A stretch of 64,000 nucleotides of DNA, from positions 868,001-932,000 of the forward strand of contig NZ_JAIOUO010000002.1 in NCBI RefSeq assembly GCF_019931195.1. Reading direction: 5' to 3'. This document shows positions 60,749 through 64,000 of the stretch, piece after piece. The DNA is from Marinobacter sp. F4216. GTDB taxonomy: Bacteria; Pseudomonadota; Gammaproteobacteria; Pseudomonadales; Oleiphilaceae. A program made the translations under genes and the position numbers. The first letter of the stretch is position 1. The number at the start of each line of letters is the position of its first letter. The notes beneath the pieces are model-generated. The model saw only the letters and a program-made list of their open reading frames with translations. It did not search any database and was not told the DNA's origin.

Positions 60749-62506
60749 GTGTCGATTTCCCGCAGAGATTTCCTGTTTGCCATGCAGGCAGCCGCGATGG
60801 CAGGGCTCGCGCCACGCCTGGCACTGGCAAAGAGTGGTGAGAAGCTTTACGACGCGCCTGCATTCGGGAATGTCCGCCTGCTCCACCTGACCGATATCCA
60901 TGCCCAGCTTCAACCGGTTCATTTCAGGGAACCGAACGTAAATCTCGGGATTGGTCCCAGCAACGGCAAAGTGCCTCATGTAGTGGGAAAGCACTTTCTG
61001 GATCACTTCGGCGTCGCTTCGGGCTCGCCCCGGGCCCACGCTTTTACTTATCTGAACTACACCGAAGCGGCGCAAGAGTATGGCCGCATGGGTGGTTTCG
61101 CTCACCTTAAAACACTGATCAGTCAGCTCCGGGATCAGGCCGGCGCGGGCAATTCACTCTTACTGGACGGCGGCGATCTCTGGCAGGGGTCGGGGACGGC
61201 TTTCTGGACTCAGGGCGAGGATATGGTCGAGGCCAGCAATCTGCTGGGGATCGACATTATGACCGGCCACTGGGAGTTTACTTATCCTGAGGCTCAAATC
61301 CGGAAAAATATTGAAGGTTTCAACGGAGAGTTCCTGGCGCAGAATGTGTTCCTGTCAGAGGAAGCCATGTTTATGGGTGCTGAGGCCTTTGATGAATTCA
61401 GTGGCCGCGTGTTCAAACCCTATACAGTCCGGGAACTGGGCGGCAAGCGCGTCGCGGTCATCGGTCAGGCATTCCCGTATACGCCGATCGCGAACCCGTC
61501 CTACTTTATTCCGGACTGGCGCTTCGGCATTCGCGAATCGGAAATGCAGCAACTGGTCAACGAAATTCGTGAGAACGAACAGGTTCACGCCGTAGTGGTG
61601 CTGTCCCACAACGGTATGGATGTCGATCTGAAAATGGCCAGCCGGGTTACCGGCATTGACGCCATTCTGGGGGGGCATACCCACGATGCGGTTCCCCAGC
61701 CGACCGTCGTCACAAACCCGGGTGGCAAAACCCTGGTGAGTAATGCAGGCACCAATGGCAAGTACGTGGCCGTTCTGGACCTGGATATCGGTGATAACGG
61801 GGTCCGTGGCTATGAATACAAATTGCTGCCTGTGTTTTCCGACCTGATCCAGGCGGATGCCGCTATGGTGGATTTCATTGAGACGGTTCGCGCCCCGTAC
61901 GCCGACAAGCTGGCAGAGGAGCTGGCGGTGACGGACGAGCTCCTGTACCGGAGGGGAAACTTCAATGGCACCCTCGACCAGCTGATCTGCGACGCCCAGC
62001 GCAAGGTGCTCGATGCGCAGATTGCCCTGTCACCGGGTTTTCGCTGGGGCACCAGTATCCTGCCGGGTGAAGCCATCACCATGGACGATGTCATGAATGC
62101 CACGGCGATCACCTATCCGGAGACCTACGTGCGGGAAATGTCCGGCGCGGATCTGAAGCTGATCATGGAAGATGTCGCGGATAACCTGTTCAACAAAGAT
62201 CCGTACTACCAGCAGGGTGGCGACATGGTTCGTGTCGGAGGCATGGATTACACCTGCGATCCCAACGCAAACATGAACGGACGGATTACTGACATGCGCC
62301 TGGATAATGGCGACCCCATTGAGGCGAACAAGGTGTACAAGGTCGCGGGCTGGGCAACCGTTAATTCCCGGGCGCCAGGCAAACCGATCTGGGATGTGGT
62401 TGGGGACTATCTGAGATCCGAAAAAACCGTGAAGATCGACAAGTTCAACACTCCGAAGCTGAAGAATGTTGCAGGCAACCCGGGACTTGAAGACTATGCC
62501 GGCTAG
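60749..62506 (+). CDS. soxB: SoxB, thiosulfohydrolase
   Basis: A 585-residue dimanganese enzyme of the 5'-nucleotidase fold that releases sulfate from SoxY-bound thiosulfate. The Tat-like signal is ISRRDFLFAMQAAAMAGLAP. Metal ligands appear in LTDIHAQLQP, LLDGGDLWQGSGT, VVLSHNGMDVD and LGGHTHDAV. Length is normal. The GTG or ATG at 60749 follows an AGGAGA site. The next gene overlaps its 3' end. Confidence 0.97.
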   Translation: MSISRRDFLFAMQAAAMAGLAPRLALAKSGEKLYDAPAFGNVRLLHLTDIHAQLQPVHFREPNVNLGIGPSNGKVPHVVGKHFLDHFGVASGSPRAHAFTYLNYTEAAQEYGRMGGFAHLKTLISQLRDQAGAGNSLLLDGGDLWQGSGTAFWTQGEDMVEASNLLGIDIMTGHWEFTYPEAQIRKNIEGFNGEFLAQNVFLSEEAMFMGAEAFDEFSGRVFKPYTVRELGGKRVAVIGQAFPYTPIANPSYFIPDWRFGIRESEMQQLVNEIRENEQVHAVVVLSHNGMDVDLKMASRVTGIDAILGGHTHDAVPQPTVVTNPGGKTLVSNAGTNGKYVAVLDLDIGDNGVRGYEYKLLPVFSDLIQADAAMVDFIETVRAPYADKLAEELAVTDELLYRRGNFNGTLDQLICDAQRKVLDAQIALSPGFRWGTSILPGEAITMDDVMNATAITYPETYVREMSGADLKLIMEDVADNLFNKDPYYQQGGDMVRVGGMDYTCDPNANMNGRITDMRLDNGDPIEANKVYKVAGWATVNSRAPGKPIWDVVGDYLRSEKTVKIDKFNTPKLKNVAGNPGLEDYAG

Positions 62507-62957
62507 TTGGCGGGGGCTTGGCCGTATCCTTACCCTGGCAATCTTGCTGGCCGGCTGGAGCATCACTGGACTGGGTGAGCCCCTGAACGAGGAAAAACCC
62601 TTTGCAGAGAAGTTCCTGCTGCTGCAACTGAGTGACGACCAGCCAGAAAAGCAGAATATGGTGTTGAGCGTTGCCGCCAACCTGCTTCAACACTACGGCC
62701 CAGACAGCATTGACATTGAAATCACCACGTTTGGTCCGGGTGTTGAGTTGCTGGTAAAGGGTAATAGTCGCACCGAGCTGATCGACAGCCTGATGGCGCA
62801 AGGCGTTCGGTTCAGTGTGTGCATGAACACCATAGATACGATCGAGCGCAATACCGGCAGTTTGCCGGAACTGCACCCGGACAGCAATCGGGTTCAGGTG
62901 GGCGTGGCCCACATTCTGGATCAGGTTGAAAAAGGCTATGTACTCGTTCGCCCATAG
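62496..62957 (+). CDS. DsrE family exported protein
   Basis: A 153-residue protein, ATG 62496 overlapping the soxB stop. It begins with a signal or anchor (RGLGRILTLAILLAGWSITG) and has the DsrE-like pattern KFLLLQLSDDQPEKQNMVLS, then ITTFGPGVELLVKG and GVRFSVCMNTID, in which one cysteine is at the site of sulfur-carrying DsrE proteins. It may bind sulfur or sulfur intermediates in the periplasm. The overlap suggests it belongs to the sox operon. Confidence 0.75.
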   Translation: MPASWRGLGRILTLAILLAGWSITGLGEPLNEEKPFAEKFLLLQLSDDQPEKQNMVLSVAANLLQHYGPDSIDIEITTFGPGVELLVKGNSRTELIDSLMAQGVRFSVCMNTIDTIERNTGSLPELHPDSNRVQVGVAHILDQVEKGYVLVRP

Positions 62958-62984
62958 CCAGGCGATGACGGAATGGAGATCAGC

Positions 62985-63500
62985 ATGAAGAACAAAGGAC
63001 TCAAAGCCATCCTGCTTTCTGCCTCCGTAGCGCTTACGCCGCTTGCGGCAGCCCAGGAGTCAGACCAGCCTTTACTGGTTGAGATCCGGCGGATGTCGAT
63101 GGATGTTGCCCTGAACATTGCCAAGACGGCGATTGATCACTGCCGGGAGCAGGGGGTTCAGGTTGCGGTGACCGTTGTGGATCGGGGCGGTCATCCGCAA
63201 GTGGTGTTGCGGGACGTGCTGGCCATGGATCTGGCACTGGATGTGAGCTATCGCAAAGCGTACACCGCAATGACCTTTACCAGTGCAACATCCGCCCTGG
63301 AGGATCGTTTCACCGGACCCTTCTCGGTCGGGAAGCTCGACAAGGTGTTGTTGTCGGCCGGCGGCCTGCCGGTTCAGGCAAGCGGTGAAACCATTGGTGG
63401 TGTTGGTGTCAGTGGCGCTCCCTCAGGACAAATAGATGAAAGTTGCGCCCAGGCGGGTGTGGCCGCCGTGGAAATGGATCTTGAGATGGCGCCCTTCTGA
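62985..63500 (+). CDS. GlcG/HbpS family exported protein
   Basis: A 171-residue protein, ATG 62985. The signal peptide is followed by the GlcG/HbpS fold, with LDVSYRKAYTAMTFTSAT and the C-terminal GGLPVQASGETIGGVGVSG as the clearest family match. Family members bind haem, cobalamin or glycolate-related ligands. Two genes upstream is soxB, so it is probably in the extended sox operon and could protect or supply haem; this is inference. Confidence 0.78.
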   Translation: MKNKGLKAILLSASVALTPLAAAQESDQPLLVEIRRMSMDVALNIAKTAIDHCREQGVQVAVTVVDRGGHPQVVLRDVLAMDLALDVSYRKAYTAMTFTSATSALEDRFTGPFSVGKLDKVLLSAGGLPVQASGETIGGVGVSGAPSGQIDESCAQAGVAAVEMDLEMAPF

Positions 63501-63517
63501 TTGGCGGGACAATAAAA

Positions 63518-64000
63518 GTGCAACGAAACATCAGGTTACGAGGCGTTCTTTGCCTTGTTTTTAGCGGTTTGTTCTGGTCGTCATTTGCGGGCGCGCAATA
63601 TCCGGATGCACTGCAGGTATTCATCGATCAAGGTCTCAAACCTGAGGCCAGCTTTGATGCGCCCGGTGGCGTCAAGGGCTTTGTTGGGCGCAAGGATGGT
63701 CAGGCCGTTACCCTGTATCTGCTGGCCGATGGGGAGCATGTGATCATCGGCGAGATGGTCGATGGGTTCGGCCGAAATCTGAGCGCGGAGCATATTCGCA
63801 CCTGGTTACCGGCAACCGACCTGACAGAGGCCTGGGCAAAGCTCGAAAACGCGACCTGGGTGGCTGAAGGTCCTTCTGACGCAGATCGTATCGTCTATGC
63901 CTTTACCGACCCGAACTGTGGCTACTGCCTGGTTCTGCGCCGCAAAGCCCAGGAGTTTCTGCAAGAGGGTATCCAGCTTCGCCACATTATGGTGGGTATT
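63518..64000 (+). CDS. Exported thiol-disulfide protein of DsbC/DsbG type, truncated by the window edge
   Basis: The frame opens at GTG 63518, 17 bp after the preceding stop, and is still open at 64000 (161 codons). The signal peptide (RGVLCLVFSGLFWSSFAGA) is followed by the small dimerisation-like domain and a thioredoxin fold with the active site CGYC at residues 134-137, which matches DsbC. In the sox context, it may keep SoxY or haem-binding cysteines reduced. The 3' end is missing, so length cannot be compared. Confidence 0.8.
   Translation, partial: MQRNIRLRGVLCLVFSGLFWSSFAGAQYPDALQVFIDQGLKPEASFDAPGGVKGFVGRKDGQAVTLYLLADGEHVIIGEMVDGFGRNLSAEHIRTWLPATDLTEAWAKLENATWVAEGPSDADRIVYAFTDPNCGYCLVLRRKAQEFLQEGIQLRHIMVGI

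Noticed and set aside
1..64000. CRISPR array, rRNA operon, insertion sequences
   Set aside because: No regularly spaced repeat-spacer structure, no rRNA-like sequence, and no transposase with terminal inverted repeats were seen; the only mobile DNA is the tRNA-Leu element.

Overview
The window looks like chromosomal DNA of a marine gammaproteobacterium close to Marinobacter. I infer this from the gene repertoire and the flanking housekeeping genes, not from a marker gene. It is mostly ordinary, dense, GC-rich chromosome with short operons on both strands, plus one small integrated element with a visibly different base composition.

Layout: 1-4.1 kb has gpsA, sixA, a radical SAM protein, a DUF1285 protein and an FKBP-type isomerase. 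4.2-8.1 kb has divergent ETF-ubiquinone oxidoreductase and etfBA, separated by a regulatory region with a perfect 20-bp palindrome of PsrA type. 8.2-9.0 kb has rlmA. 9.1-13.6 kb is a complete napEFDABC periplasmic nitrate reductase operon (minus strand). 13.9-17.2 kb has small membrane proteins, a saccharopine-dehydrogenase-like oxidoreductase and a methyltransferase.

17.35-24.95 kb is an integrative element in the 3' end of a tRNA-Leu(UAA) gene, bounded by 56-bp direct repeats. It carries a tyrosine integrase, a HUH rolling-circle initiator of the phage P2 gene A type, an AlpA-like regulator, iterons, and three genes of unknown function. One has a PD-(D/E)XK nuclease signature. Another combines a HEPN-like RNELVH motif with a probable OST-HTH/LOTUS domain and is translationally chained, through a third unknown gene, to the integrase. 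There are no capsid or conjugation genes, so it resembles a satellite or rolling-circle integrative element carrying candidate defence cargo. This is the best candidate for an undescribed system.

25-32 kb has GNAT and GFA proteins, a DMT transporter, a nucleoside deoxyribosyltransferase, a DUF192 lipoprotein, an ABC-2 exporter and several small unknown proteins. 32.3-39.4 kb is a probable selenium module: a PhnCDE-like ABC transporter of the putative selenate type, a SenB-like glycosyltransferase, a selenide water dikinase fused to an NADH-dehydrogenase-like flavoprotein, and a coupled lysine-rich HhH protein. 39.5-55 kb has PilZ-type proteins, a GNAT-nitrilase fusion, RecQ, an acyltransferase, a serine esterase, TrkH, AcpH, a retropepsin-like protein, a patatin phospholipase and a large MscS-family channel.

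55-64 kb is a thiosulfate oxidation locus: soxCDXYZA-soxK-soxB followed by DsrE-like, GlcG/HbpS-like and DsbC-like exported proteins, with a divergent SoxH-like metallo-hydrolase. Together the nap and sox loci imply a heterotroph that can respire or dissipate electrons on nitrate and oxidise thiosulfate as an accessory electron source.
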